The translations under genes were made by a program, and so were the position numbers. Under the pieces are notes generated by a model, which ran no database searches, was not told the origin of the DNA, and was given only the letters and a program-made list of their open reading frames with translations. From the NCBI RefSeq assembly GCF_002081825.1, contig NZ_MUKU01000006.1, positions 62,001 to 126,000 on the forward strand: a stretch of 64,000 nt of DNA, written 5' to 3'. Positions 26,902 to 36,079 of the stretch are shown piece after piece (the stretch's first letter is position 1; every line of letters begins with the position of its first letter). This DNA is from Chromobacterium haemolyticum. Its GTDB lineage: Bacteria > Pseudomonadota > Gammaproteobacteria > Burkholderiales > Chromobacteriaceae.

Positions 26902-29058
26902 ATGCGTATCCACAAACTTGTCGCCATTCTGGCCCTGGTCTACGGTTGCAACGCCGCATTGGCCGCCACCCCGCAGAACGACGGAGTGATGCTCAACTTC
27001 GTCAACGCCGACATCGAAACCGTGGTCAAGGCGATAGGCGAGATCACCGGCAAGAACTTCATCATCGATCCGCGAGTGAAGGGCACGGTCAACATCGTGT
27101 CCAGCAAGCCGGTGCCGCGCGCGCTGTCTTACCAGATCCTGTTGTCCTCTTTGCGTTTGCAGGGCTTCTCAGCGGTGGAGGGCGGCGGCGTGGTCAAGAT
27201 CGTGCCGGAGGCCGACGCCAAGTTGCACGCCAAGGCCAGCAAGAGCATTCCGCGCGGCGATGGCGATCGCTTGATCACCAAGGTGTTCACGCTCAAATAC
27301 GGCAACGCTAATCAGCTGGTGCCGGTGATCCGTCCCATCGTGTCGCCCAACAACACGATCGCAGCCTACCCGCAGTCCAACGCGCTGATCGTCACCGACT
27401 ACGCGGACAATATTCAGCGCATCGAGTCCATCATCGATTCGATCGAGAGCGCCGCCGCCGGCGACACCGTGGTGGTGCCGGTGTTGTTCGGTTCCGCGGT
27501 GGAGCTGGCCGGCAGCCTGAACAAGTTGTTGCAGGACAGCGGCGCAGGCGCCGACGGCGGCAAGACCACCATCATTCCGGACGCGCGCGCCAATGTGCTG
27601 ATGGTGCGCGCCGACACCCCGGGCAAGATCGGCAAGATCAAAAGCTTGCTCAAGCTCTTGGACCAGCCCAGCCAGGCCGGCGCCAATGTGCGTGTGGTCT
27701 ATCTGAAGAACGCCGAGGCCGGCAAAGTGGCGCAGACGCTACGCGCCTTGATGACCGGAGACGCCGGTCCTTTGCAGGGGCGCACCGCGGTGAGCACTAA
27801 CGGCGGCTCCAGCTCCAGCCTGTTGAATCAGAGCGGCTCGGGCAGCGGTTCCGCCTCTTCGTCTAGCGGTTCCGCCAGCGCCGCGCAGGCGGCCAGTCCG
27901 GTGGGAGGCGACAGCGCGTCCGGCAGCGGAGGCGGCAGCGGTAGCGGGGCTGGCGGCGGCGGATCCATGATCCAGGCCGATCCCACCAACAACGCATTGA
28001 TTTTGAACGTGCCGGATTCCATGTACCAGAACCTGCGCAACGTTATCGACTTGCTCGACAAACGCCGCGCCCAAGTGCTGGTGGAAGCACTGGTGGTGGA
28101 AGTGGCTGCTCAACGGGCGATGGAATTAGGCGTGCAATGGCAGGCGCTGGGGGCGCTCAACGGCAACGGCGCCGGCGTGTTCGGCGGCACCAACTTCCCC
28201 GGCAACAGCGGCCCGGGCATCATAGGCTTGTCCGGCGGCGCATTGGCCGGCGGCACCGCCGCCACGCCGCTTGGTACCCTGGCGGGCTCCGGCGGCCTGA
28301 ACGTGGGTTGGGTCAAGGGCACAGTCAACATCCCTGGCATCGGCACCGTGTTGAATATGGGGGCGCTGGCCAAGGCGATGGAGACCGAGGTGGGTGGCAA
28401 CATTGTGTCCAGCCCGTCCTTGATGGCGATGGACAATGAGAAGGCCAAGATCCAGATCGGCCAGGAAGTGCCCATCCTGACCGGCCAATACAGTAATACC
28501 GGGGGCAGCAGCGGCGGCGCGGTCAATCCCTTCCAGACCTATGACCGCAAGACTATTGGTTTCAATCTGGAAATCACACCGCAGATTTCCGAGGGCGGTT
28601 CCATCCGCATGAAGATTTTGCAGGAAGCGTCCACCATCGTGCCGGGCACCGAGAAGAACCCGCAAGGGCCAACCACCAATAAGCGCTTGATAGAGACCAT
28701 CGCCAATGTCGACGACAGCGGCATCATCGCGATCGGTGGTCTACTGCAGGAAACGGTCAGCGACAATGAGAGCAAGGTGCCGCTGCTGGGCGACATCCCG
28801 TGGCTGGGCGCTTTGTTCCGCTACAGCAACAAGCAGCGCAACAAGACCAATCTGATGATTTTCATCAAGCCCACCATCATCCGCGATGATCTGGGCGCGC
28901 GCTCCATCGCCACTGATCGCTACAACTACATCATCGGCGAGGGCCAGAAGGCGGAGAGGGAGAAGCTGCAGATGAACCTGGATTCGGCGCTGAAATCGCT
29001 GCCGGAGGGTGGCATCCGCTCGACGCTGGAGCAGAGCCTGAAAGCGCAGCCAAAATGA
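26902..29058 (+). CDS. gspD: Type II secretion secretin GspD
   Basis: Outer-membrane channel subunit of 718 residues. A signal peptide (about 1-23, ending ALAA) precedes the N0 domain (LNFVNADIETVVKAIGEITG), N1-N3 domains and the C-terminal secretin beta-domain, marked by VGGNIVSSPSLMAMDNEKA, EVPILTGQY and VPLLGDIPWLGALFRY. A low-complexity Ser/Gly-rich insert of about 60 residues (roughly 293-353) interrupts N3. The last residues form the S domain, which usually meets a pilotin; no pilotin gene is near. It overlaps gspE by 4 bp. Confidence 0.96.
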   Translation: MRIHKLVAILALVYGCNAALAATPQNDGVMLNFVNADIETVVKAIGEITGKNFIIDPRVKGTVNIVSSKPVPRALSYQILLSSLRLQGFSAVEGGGVVKIVPEADAKLHAKASKSIPRGDGDRLITKVFTLKYGNANQLVPVIRPIVSPNNTIAAYPQSNALIVTDYADNIQRIESIIDSIESAAAGDTVVVPVLFGSAVELAGSLNKLLQDSGAGADGGKTTIIPDARANVLMVRADTPGKIGKIKSLLKLLDQPSQAGANVRVVYLKNAEAGKVAQTLRALMTGDAGPLQGRTAVSTNGGSSSSLLNQSGSGSGSASSSSGSASAAQAASPVGGDSASGSGGGSGSGAGGGGSMIQADPTNNALILNVPDSMYQNLRNVIDLLDKRRAQVLVEALVVEVAAQRAMELGVQWQALGALNGNGAGVFGGTNFPGNSGPGIIGLSGGALAGGTAATPLGTLAGSGGLNVGWVKGTVNIPGIGTVLNMGALAKAMETEVGGNIVSSPSLMAMDNEKAKIQIGQEVPILTGQYSNTGGSSGGAVNPFQTYDRKTIGFNLEITPQISEGGSIRMKILQEASTIVPGTEKNPQGPTTNKRLIETIANVDDSGIIAIGGLLQETVSDNESKVPLLGDIPWLGALFRYSNKQRNKTNLMIFIKPTIIRDDLGARSIATDRYNYIIGEGQKAEREKLQMNLDSALKSLPEGGIRSTLEQSLKAQPK

Positions 29059-30515
29059 ACAAGCCCAAGCTGTCGCCGGCGCTGGGTTTTCCGTTCGCGC
29101 GCGCCAACGGCGTGATCCTGTTGGACGGCGAGAGCGGCCGCCATCTGCTGCTGCGCGAAGACTGCCGGCCCGAGTCCTGGGCCGAGGTGCTGCGCCTGCA
29201 CGGCCAGGGGCTGGCCAGCGTGGAGACGCTGGAGGCGGCCTTGTTCGACAAGCGGTTGTCCGAGCATTATGCCAATCGCGACGGCGCGGCGGCCGAGGTA
29301 GTGGACGATATCGGTCAGGATTTGGACCTGACCCAGATGGTGGAGTCCTTGCCGACGGTGGAGGATCTGCTGGAGAGCGAGGGCGACGCGCCCATCATCC
29401 GCATGATCAACGCCTTGCTGACCCAGGCGTTGCGCGACGGCGCCTCGGACATCCACATCGAGGCCTTCGAAGACCGATCGGTGGTGCGTTTCCGCCTGGA
29501 CGGCTCGCTGCGCGACGTGGTCAGCCCGCACCGCGCGCTGCACGCGGCAATGGTGTCGCGGATCAAGATCATGGCCAATCTCGACATCGCCGAAAAACGC
29601 ATTCCGCAGGACGGCCGCATCTCGCTGCGTTTGGGCGGCCGTCCGGTGGACGTGCGGGTGTCCACGCTGCCCACCAGCCACGGCGAGCGCGTGGTGCTGC
29701 GTCTGCTGGACAAGGAAAACGCCCGTCTGGATCTAGCCACGCTGGGCATGGCGGCGGATACGCTGCAGGCGGTGGATAAGGTGATCCGCCAGCCGCACGG
29801 CATCCTGCTGGTCACCGGCCCCACCGGCTCGGGCAAGACCACCACGCTGTACGCGGCCTTGTCGCGGCTGGACGCGCGCCACACCAATATCATGACGGTG
29901 GAGGACCCGGTGGAGTACCACCTGGACGGCGTCGGTCAGACCCAGGTCAACCCGCGCATCGACATGAGTTTCGCCAAGGCGCTGCGCGCGATTTTGCGCC
30001 AGGATCCGGACGTGGTGATGATAGGGGAGATTCGCGATCTGGAAACCGCGCAGATCGCGGTACAGGCCTCGTTGACTGGTCACCTGGTGCTGGCCACGCT
30101 GCACACCAACGACGCCGCTTCGGCGGTGACGCGGCTGGTGGACATGGGCGTCGAGCCCTTCCTTTTGGCGTCCAGCCTGCTGGGCGTGATGGCGCAACGG
30201 CTGGTGCGCCGGCTGTGCCCGCACTGCAAGGCGCCGCATCCGGTGCCGCTGGAAGGTTCGGAGGACACGCCTCACTACCGGCCGGCGGGTTGCCCGAATT
30301 GCGGCCATTCCGGCTACAAGGGGCGATACGGTGTTTATGAACTGCTCTTGGTCGACGATCAATTGCAGCGCTTGATCCACGATCGCGCTTCCGAGCAGAA
30401 AATGCGCGATTACGCCGCCCGCCACGGCATGCGCTCGCTGCGCGACGACGGCCTGCGTTGGGTCAAGGCCGGCGAAACCTCGCTGGAAGAAATCATGCGG
30501 GTGACGAGGAACTGA
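29055..30515 (+). CDS. gspE: Type II secretion ATPase GspE
   Basis: Cytoplasmic motor of the secretion system, 486 residues. The N2-type domain and motor carry Walker A GPTGSGKTTTLYAAL near residue 255, Asp box, Walker B (DPDVVMIGEIRD) and His box (GHLVLATLHTND). A tetracysteine zinc site is present as CPHC and CPNC with shorter spacing than in E. coli GspE. The start overlaps the gspD stop by ATGA, and the stop overlaps gspF. Confidence 0.96.
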   Translation: MNKPKLSPALGFPFARANGVILLDGESGRHLLLREDCRPESWAEVLRLHGQGLASVETLEAALFDKRLSEHYANRDGAAAEVVDDIGQDLDLTQMVESLPTVEDLLESEGDAPIIRMINALLTQALRDGASDIHIEAFEDRSVVRFRLDGSLRDVVSPHRALHAAMVSRIKIMANLDIAEKRIPQDGRISLRLGGRPVDVRVSTLPTSHGERVVLRLLDKENARLDLATLGMAADTLQAVDKVIRQPHGILLVTGPTGSGKTTTLYAALSRLDARHTNIMTVEDPVEYHLDGVGQTQVNPRIDMSFAKALRAILRQDPDVVMIGEIRDLETAQIAVQASLTGHLVLATLHTNDAASAVTRLVDMGVEPFLLASSLLGVMAQRLVRRLCPHCKAPHPVPLEGSEDTPHYRPAGCPNCGHSGYKGRYGVYELLLVDDQLQRLIHDRASEQKMRDYAARHGMRSLRDDGLRWVKAGETSLEEIMRVTRN

Positions 30516-31726
30516 TGGCAGCCTTCCGCTTTACCGCTTTCGACCCTGCCGGCAAGGAGCAAAAAGGCTTGCTGGAGGCGGACTCCGCGCGCGCCGCGCG
30601 CAGCCAGCTGCGCGAGCGCGGCCTGCTGCCGCTGGAGGTGGAAAGCGTCAGCGCCAAGAACGGAGACGCCGGCAGCTCGGCGCTGCGCCGCGGCCTGCCG
30701 CGGGCGGAACTGGTGATGATCACCGAACAGCTATCCACCCTGCTCAACGCGGGTCTGCCGCTTGAAAAGGCGCTGACCGCGGTGACCGAGCAGTGCGAAC
30801 ACCCGCGCAGCCGCACCGTGCTGGCCGCTTTGCGCAGCGATATTCTGGAAGGCAAAAGCTTCGCCCAGGCGCTGTCCGCCGCGCCGGGCGTGTTTTTCCC
30901 CTTGTATCGTTCGCTGGTGCAGGCTGGAGAGCAATCCGGTCATCTCGACACCGTGATGGCACGCTTGGCCGAATACCTGGACAAGCGTCAGAACACCCAG
31001 CAGAAAGTGATGCTGGCGATGGCCTATCCCGCCGTGGTCACCGTGGTGGCCATCCTGGTGGTGGCCGGCCTGATGAGCTATGTGGTACCGCAGGTGGTTA
31101 GCGTGTTCGCCCAGACCAAGCAGACCTTGCCCTTCCTGACTCGCGCGTTGGTGGCCGCTAGCGATTTTCTGCGGCAATGGGGCATTGCGTTGCTGGCGGG
31201 CATCGTCGCCGCGCTCTTCCTGACCGTGCGCGCCTTGCGCGCGCCGGCGCTGAAGCGACGCTTCCACGGCAGGCTGTTGAAGCTGCCGGTATTCGGCCGC
31301 CTGCTGCGCGCGCTCAACACCGCGCGGATGGCCAGCACTCTGTCCATTCTGGTGGGCAGCGGCGTGCCGCTGCTGACCGCGTTGGAAACCGCGCGCGGCC
31401 TGATGACCTTGCTGCCGATGCAGGACGCGGTCAGCGAGGCGATGGCCAAGGTGCGGGAAGGCGTGGCGCTGTCGCGCGCGCTGCACGCCACCCGTCAATT
31501 CCCGCCGGTGCTGATTCATCTGATCGGCAGCGGCGAATCCAGCGGCACGCTGGCGCATATGTTGGACCGCGCCGCCCAGCAGCAGGAGCAGGAGGTGGAG
31601 CGCAAGCTCGCCACCTTCACCACCCTGATGGAACCGCTGCTGATCCTGTTCATGGGCGGCATGGTCTTGTTGATCGTACTGGCCATCATGATGCCCATCA
31701 TCGACATGAACCAGATGGTGCATTGA
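30515..31726 (+). CDS. gspF: Type II secretion inner-membrane platform protein GspF
   Basis: Polytopic platform protein of 403 residues starting MAAFRFTAFDPAGKEQKG, with its start codon overlapping the gspE stop by one base (TGATG). Two GspF domains are visible (about 70-190 and 270-395): TEQLSTLLNAGLPLEKALTA and ARMASTLSILVGSGVPLLTA, each followed by membrane helices. It is the homologue of PilC at 12.7 kb. The downstream gap to the small unknown gene is 23 bp. Confidence 0.95.
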   Translation: MAAFRFTAFDPAGKEQKGLLEADSARAARSQLRERGLLPLEVESVSAKNGDAGSSALRRGLPRAELVMITEQLSTLLNAGLPLEKALTAVTEQCEHPRSRTVLAALRSDILEGKSFAQALSAAPGVFFPLYRSLVQAGEQSGHLDTVMARLAEYLDKRQNTQQKVMLAMAYPAVVTVVAILVVAGLMSYVVPQVVSVFAQTKQTLPFLTRALVAASDFLRQWGIALLAGIVAALFLTVRALRAPALKRRFHGRLLKLPVFGRLLRALNTARMASTLSILVGSGVPLLTALETARGLMTLLPMQDAVSEAMAKVREGVALSRALHATRQFPPVLIHLIGSGESSGTLAHMLDRAAQQQEQEVERKLATFTTLMEPLLILFMGGMVLLIVLAIMMPIIDMNQMVH

Positions 31727-31749
31727 TTTTCGCGGAAAGAAGCACGGCA

Positions 31750-32010
31750 ATGTCTCACAAGGCAGTACTACAGCAATGGGTGTTGGAAGCGCTGGCCGCG
31801 CACGGCGGCAAGGCGGATCGGCTGACGGTGGCCAAGCACATCTGGCATGCGCGCGGGCGCGAGCTGGAAGGAACCGAGTTGTTCTACACCTGGCAATACG
31901 ATATGAGCTGGGCGGCGAGCGAGCTGAGAAAGCTGGGCCAGCTCAAGCCGGCCAATGCCGGACCCGCCGGCGTCTGGGAGTTGTCCAGCGACGGCCCCTC
32001 CCTGTTTTGA
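31750..32010 (+). CDS. Small winged-helix-like protein inside the gsp operon
   Basis: An 86-residue soluble protein beginning MSHKAVLQQWVLEALAAHGG. There is no signal peptide or membrane helix. The pattern is helix (4-17), helix (22-33, DRLTVAKHIWHARG), a loop, a third helix (DMSWAASELRKLGQLK) and a short beta wing (GVWELSSDG). This is the layout of a winged helix-turn-helix, similar in style to the N-terminal domain of Mrr-like proteins. It sits in the same direction between gspF and gspG, 23 bp and 30 bp from them, where no standard type II gene belongs. Function unknown: a DNA-binding regulator or an accessory protein that uses the fold for protein contact. Confidence 0.75.
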   Translation: MSHKAVLQQWVLEALAAHGGKADRLTVAKHIWHARGRELEGTELFYTWQYDMSWAASELRKLGQLKPANAGPAGVWELSSDGPSLF

Positions 32011-32040
32011 CCCTTTGAAACCTCGGTAGTAGGAGTAGAT

Positions 32041-32484
32041 ATGCGACACCTTTCCAAAGCGGCCCAGCGAGGCTTCACCCTGATCGAAATCATGGTGGTG
32101 ATCGTGATTCTCGGCGTACTCGCGGCGTTGGTGGTGCCCAAGGTGATGAGCCGCCCGGACGAGGCGCGCGCCGTCGCCGCCAAGCAGGATCTGGGCGCAT
32201 TGAGCCAGGCTTTGAAACTGTATCGGCTGGACAATGGCCGTTATCCCAGCAGCGAGCAGGGCCTGCAGGCGCTGGTGCAAAAGCCAACCTCCGCGCCGGA
32301 GCCGAAAAACTGGAAGCCGGGCGGCTATCTGGAGCGCCTGCCCAAGGATCCGTGGGGCAATCCCTACCAGTACGCCAACCCGGGCACTCACGGTGAAATC
32401 GATATCTGGAGCTTCGGCGCCGACGGCGAGCCGGGCGGCGAGGGCGTGGACGCCGACATCGGCAACTGGGACGCGGTCAAGTAA
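32041..32484 (+). CDS. gspG: Major pseudopilin GspG
   Basis: Builds the periplasmic pseudopilus; 147 residues. The prepilin leader is 11 residues with cleavage at [17 protein letters not shown], and Glu5 is present. The globular part ends in the calcium-binding loop region ([20 protein letters not shown] to [14 protein letters not shown]) typical of GspG. PilD at 14 kb is the likely processing enzyme. Confidence 0.96.
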   Translation: MRHLSKAAQRGFTLIEIMVVIVILGVLAALVVPKVMSRPDEARAVAAKQDLGALSQALKLYRLDNGRYPSSEQGLQALVQKPTSAPEPKNWKPGGYLERLPKDPWGNPYQYANPGTHGEIDIWSFGADGEPGGEGVDADIGNWDAVK

Positions 32485-32498
32485 GACCGGAGCCACTG

Positions 32499-32975
32499 AT
32501 GAACTCCTCCCTTCCGGCGCGCGGCTTCACCCTGATCGAGGTGATGGTGGTGATGCTGATCATCGGCGTGCTGGCCACCACGGTGACGCTCAGTATGCGG
32601 CCGGACACTCACCGCCAGGTCTCGGACGAAGCCTACCGATTGGCGCGGGTGCTGGAGCAGGCGGCGGATGCCGCTGAAATGGGGGATCCGCTGGCCCTGA
32701 TGTGGGATGCCAAGGGTTACGGCTTCCGCCGCCGCGGCGACAACGGGGACTGGGGCGGCGCCAACGACGAATTGCTGGCCGACCGGTTGTGGCCGGAGGG
32801 CGTGCACGGCGGCGCTTTGTTGCTGGACGGCCAACCCTGGCCGGCGGGGCGGCCGCTGCCCTTGTGGCAGGACGGGCGCGCCAACGCGCTGGCCCTGCAG
32901 ATCAAGACCGAGACGCGCGGCCTGGCCGTGACCCTGTCGCCGTTGGGACGAAGCAGGGTGGATGAAGGCTCATGA
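32499..32975 (+). CDS. gspH: Minor pseudopilin GspH
   Basis: Minor pseudopilin of 158 residues. A 9-residue leader ends ARG/FTLIEVMVVMLIIGV with Glu5. The rest is a beta-rich globular domain (ALMWDAKGYGFRRRGDNG) as in GspH. It overlaps gspI by 4 bp. Confidence 0.9.
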   Translation: MNSSLPARGFTLIEVMVVMLIIGVLATTVTLSMRPDTHRQVSDEAYRLARVLEQAADAAEMGDPLALMWDAKGYGFRRRGDNGDWGGANDELLADRLWPEGVHGGALLLDGQPWPAGRPLPLWQDGRANALALQIKTETRGLAVTLSPLGRSRVDEGS

Positions 32976-33352
32976 AGCGCGAGCGCGGCTTTACCTTGTT
33001 TGAAGTGTTGGTGGCGCTGGCCATCATCGCAGTGGCTTTGGGCGCTTTGTTGCGGGCCACCGGCCTGGCCGCCGACAACGGCGAAGGGATGAAGCGCCGG
33101 ATGCAGGCCGCTTGGGAAGCGCAGAACATGATCGCGCTGATGCAGGCGCGCCGCGAATGGCCGGACGTGGGCGAACAGGCGGGAGAGCTGGACGACGACG
33201 GCGCGCGCTGGCGTTGGCAGCGCGTGATCAGCCAGACGCCCAACCCCAATTTCCGCAAGGTGGTGGTGCGCGTGCTGGCCCAGAGCGACGGCCGTTACGT
33301 GCTGGCCGAGATGACCGGCTACCTGCGCATGAATGTTGGAGGCGGCTCGTGA
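32972..33352 (+). CDS. gspI: Minor pseudopilin GspI
   Basis: Minor pseudopilin of 126 residues that, with GspJ and GspK, caps the pseudopilus tip. The leader MKRERG precedes FTLFEVLVALAIIAVALGAL with Glu5. The segment AWEAQNMIALMQARREWPD is typical of the family. Its stop codon overlaps the GTG start of gspJ. Confidence 0.92.
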   Translation: MKRERGFTLFEVLVALAIIAVALGALLRATGLAADNGEGMKRRMQAAWEAQNMIALMQARREWPDVGEQAGELDDDGARWRWQRVISQTPNPNFRKVVVRVLAQSDGRYVLAEMTGYLRMNVGGGS

Positions 33353-33924
33353 GGCGCGGCCGGCAGGACGGCATGACCTTGATCGAGATTCTGGTGGCGA
33401 TGAGCTTGCTCGCCATCTTGTCGGTGCTCGGCTACAAGGCCTTCGGCTCCTTGCTGATCTCGCGCGAACGACTGATGCAGACCAGCGAGCAATGGGTGGA
33501 CGCCGCGCGCGCTTTCCGGCGGCTGGAAGGCGATTTGACCGGCCAGATGCCGGCGCCGACGCAAGGGCAGGGGCCCAGTCTGGGCGGCAGCCAGCTATTG
33601 CTGCAAAGCGACGGCGACGGCCAGACGCTGACCTTGCAGAGTTTTTCCGCCCGCTATCCCGGCGGCCAGGAGCGCATCAGCTACCATGCCGGCGCTCAGG
33701 GCCTCAGCTGGGCGGCGGGCGACGCCCAGGGCGCGGCGCCGACCGCCTACGTGCTCTTGGGCAAGGACGCCGCGGTGCGCTGGCGCGTGCTGCTGGACGA
33801 CGGCAATTGGCTGGACAACTGGCCGCCGCGCGAGGCCAGCCCGGCGCACAGCCCGCGCGCGCTGGAAATGCGCATCCGCATGCCGGGCAATGAATGGGCG
33901 AAACGGATATGGGCGCTGCCATGA
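33349..33924 (+). CDS. gspJ: Minor pseudopilin GspJ
   Basis: Tip pseudopilin of 191 residues. The start is GTG 33349, overlapping the gspI stop. The next ATG (33373) would remove the leader, because cleavage falls at RRGRQDG/MTLIEILVAMSLLAILS, so the GTG start is needed for processing. Glu5 is present. The C-terminal half (EMRIRMPGNEWAKRIWALP) matches GspJ. Confidence 0.9.
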   Translation: MRRGRQDGMTLIEILVAMSLLAILSVLGYKAFGSLLISRERLMQTSEQWVDAARAFRRLEGDLTGQMPAPTQGQGPSLGGSQLLLQSDGDGQTLTLQSFSARYPGGQERISYHAGAQGLSWAAGDAQGAAPTAYVLLGKDAAVRWRVLLDDGNWLDNWPPREASPAHSPRALEMRIRMPGNEWAKRIWALP

Positions 33925-34901
33925 GGACGCCGGAAAGCCGGAAGCAGCGCGGCATGGCGGTGATCATGGCCTTGCTGATCGTGGCGCTGGCCACCACCGC
34001 CGCCTCGCTGGTGCTGTGGCAGCAAGGCCTGTGGTGGCACCAGCTCGACAACGACCGCAATCGCGCCCAGCTGCGCCTGGTGGCCGACGCCGGCCTGGGC
34101 TGGGCGATGGAAATCCTGCGTTTCAACAACGGCGCGGCCGGCAACGGCGTGGTGGCCCTGTCGCAGCTGTGGGCCCAGCCCTTGCCGCAGACCGAGGCCC
34201 AGGGCGTGACCGTGTCCGGCCGGCTGAGCGATCTGCAAGGGCGCTTCAATCTGAATTCGCTGGTGCAGAACGGTCAGACCAATGCGCGCCAGCTGGTGTT
34301 CTACAAGCGGCTATTGACCACGCTGGGTCTGCCCACGCGCTTGTCCGAACCGCTGGTCAAGCAACTGCGCGGCGGCAAGGATCCGGAGGACGCCAGCCAG
34401 CCGGCGGGAGAGGGCCGGCCGCCGGAGCCGGGCGCTGCCCAGCCCGGCAACCCCTTGCTGCGGGTGGAGATGCTGCGCTGGCTGCCGGGTTACACCCCGG
34501 AGGTCTTGGACAAGTTGCTGCCGCATGTGGCCGCCTTGCCGGCCGACGTCAGCCAGATCAACATCAACACCGCCACGCCGGCGGTGATGAAGACGCTGCT
34601 GCCGGGCGTGGGCGAAGGCAATCTGCTGGTGCTGCTCAATCAGCGCAAGGTCAATTACTACAAGGACGCCAATGATTTCAAGGCGCGGCTGCCAGCGCCA
34701 GGCATCATCGCCGACACCGATATCGCGGCGGCGTCCAATTACTTCATGTTGGACAGCTCGGCCCGGCTGGAGCGGGCGCGGCTGGAAATGCGGGCGCTGA
34801 TCTACAGCAATATGAACGTGGTGAAGACGCTGTGGCGGCAAGACGGCGCGGCACGCCCGCCGCCGGCCAGGGGAAACGGAAACCAGAATGACAACGCTTA
34901 G
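33921..34901 (+). CDS. gspK: Tip pseudopilin GspK
   Basis: Largest pseudopilin, placed at the pseudopilus tip with GspI and GspJ; 326 residues. ATG 33921 overlaps the gspJ stop (ATGA); ATGs at 33894 and 33909 would lengthen the leader. Cleavage is at RKQRG/MAVIMALLIVALATTAAS. There is no Glu5, which is normal for GspK. The alpha-domain follows, with SQININTATPAVMKTLLPGV near the helix-hairpin-like segment of the family. It overlaps gspL by 14 bp. Confidence 0.92.
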   Translation: MRTPESRKQRGMAVIMALLIVALATTAASLVLWQQGLWWHQLDNDRNRAQLRLVADAGLGWAMEILRFNNGAAGNGVVALSQLWAQPLPQTEAQGVTVSGRLSDLQGRFNLNSLVQNGQTNARQLVFYKRLLTTLGLPTRLSEPLVKQLRGGKDPEDASQPAGEGRPPEPGAAQPGNPLLRVEMLRWLPGYTPEVLDKLLPHVAALPADVSQININTATPAVMKTLLPGVGEGNLLVLLNQRKVNYYKDANDFKARLPAPGIIADTDIAAASNYFMLDSSARLERARLEMRALIYSNMNVVKTLWRQDGAARPPPARGNGNQNDNA

Positions 34902-36078
34902 ACTGTATTTGCGGGCCGGTTGGCCCGATAGCGAACCGGGGCTGCCCTGGGCCTTGTTGGGCCCGCGCGGCGAACCGAGCGCTCAGGGCGACAGCGCGCC
35001 GAGGGGCTGGCCGCGCGCCGATCGTTGCGAACTGATCCTGCCCGCCGGCCGCACCCTGTTCACCCAGGCGCGGCTGCCGGCCGCGGTCAAACAGCCGACG
35101 GCGGCGATGATGGGTTTCGCTCTGGAGGAGGGGCTAATCAATGATCCCTCCACCAATCTTTACGCTCTTGGCGGGGAGTTGCCGGACGGTAGTCGGGCGG
35201 TGGCGGTGACCGAGGCTTTTCCGGTACGCCGCGCCGTGGCCATGCTCAAGAGCGCGGGGCGGCTGTGCGACCGCATCCTGCCGGAGGAAAGTCTGCTGCC
35301 GTCGCCGGCGCGCGACGGTTGGAGCGTGGCGCGTGGCAGCGAAGGCTGGTTGCTGCGGCTGAGCGCCACGCGTGCGGCCTGGCTGCCCTATTGCGGCGAA
35401 ACTACAGAACAACTGCTGTTCGCGCGGCTGGCGACACAGCTGCCGCCGGCCAGCCTGACCGTGTGCGGGGCTGAAGCGGCGGGGTTGATCGGTTCGCGCC
35501 TGCCGGCGTGGCAAGGCGAGCCCAAGCAATTGGCCGCTCATGATTGGCGGCAGGGCCAGGCGCAACAGGCTTTCGACTTCGCCAACGGCGAACTGGCGGC
35601 CAATCGGCGCTGGCGCGACTGGGGGCCGGCGCTGAGACGAACCGGCCTGGTGTTGGGCGGCTTGTTGGCGGCGCAACTGGCGCTGACCCTGGGCCAGGCC
35701 GGCTGGTACGCCTGGCAGAAACAAAGCCTGTCGGCCGACATCCGCGCCGCCGCCAAGCCCTGGATCGGCGGTCAGGCGATGCCGGGCAGCAGCGCGCTGG
35801 CAATGACGCGGGCGGTGGACAAGCTGCGGCTGAGCCACGGCCTGCCGGCTCGCGACGACGCCTTGGAGCTGATGGGCGCGCTGGCCGCGCTCAGCGGCCG
35901 CGATCTGCAGACCCGCACGCTCAGCTACGAAGGTGGGCGGCTCAAGCTGCAAGTGGCGGACGTGCCGGCGGAAACCCTGCAGCGCTGGCGCAGCCAACTG
36001 GGGGCTAAGCAGATCCGCTTGGACGTGACCGCCACTCAGCAAGGGACCAAAGAACTCAGCCTGTCCCGGGAGCCTTGA
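34888..36078 (+). CDS. gspL: Type II secretion protein GspL
   Basis: Bitopic inner-membrane protein of 396 residues that recruits GspE. The cytoplasmic actin-like domain (about 1-245; LILPAGRTLFTQARLPAAVK) is followed by one membrane helix (GLVLGGLLAAQLALTLGQAG) and a periplasmic ferredoxin-like domain. It overlaps gspK by 14 bp and lies 1 bp before gspM, its partner. Confidence 0.9.
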   Translation: MTTLRLYLRAGWPDSEPGLPWALLGPRGEPSAQGDSAPRGWPRADRCELILPAGRTLFTQARLPAAVKQPTAAMMGFALEEGLINDPSTNLYALGGELPDGSRAVAVTEAFPVRRAVAMLKSAGRLCDRILPEESLLPSPARDGWSVARGSEGWLLRLSATRAAWLPYCGETTEQLLFARLATQLPPASLTVCGAEAAGLIGSRLPAWQGEPKQLAAHDWRQGQAQQAFDFANGELAANRRWRDWGPALRRTGLVLGGLLAAQLALTLGQAGWYAWQKQSLSADIRAAAKPWIGGQAMPGSSALAMTRAVDKLRLSHGLPARDDALELMGALAALSGRDLQTRTLSYEGGRLKLQVADVPAETLQRWRSQLGAKQIRLDVTATQQGTKELSLSREP

Positions 36079-36079
36079 A

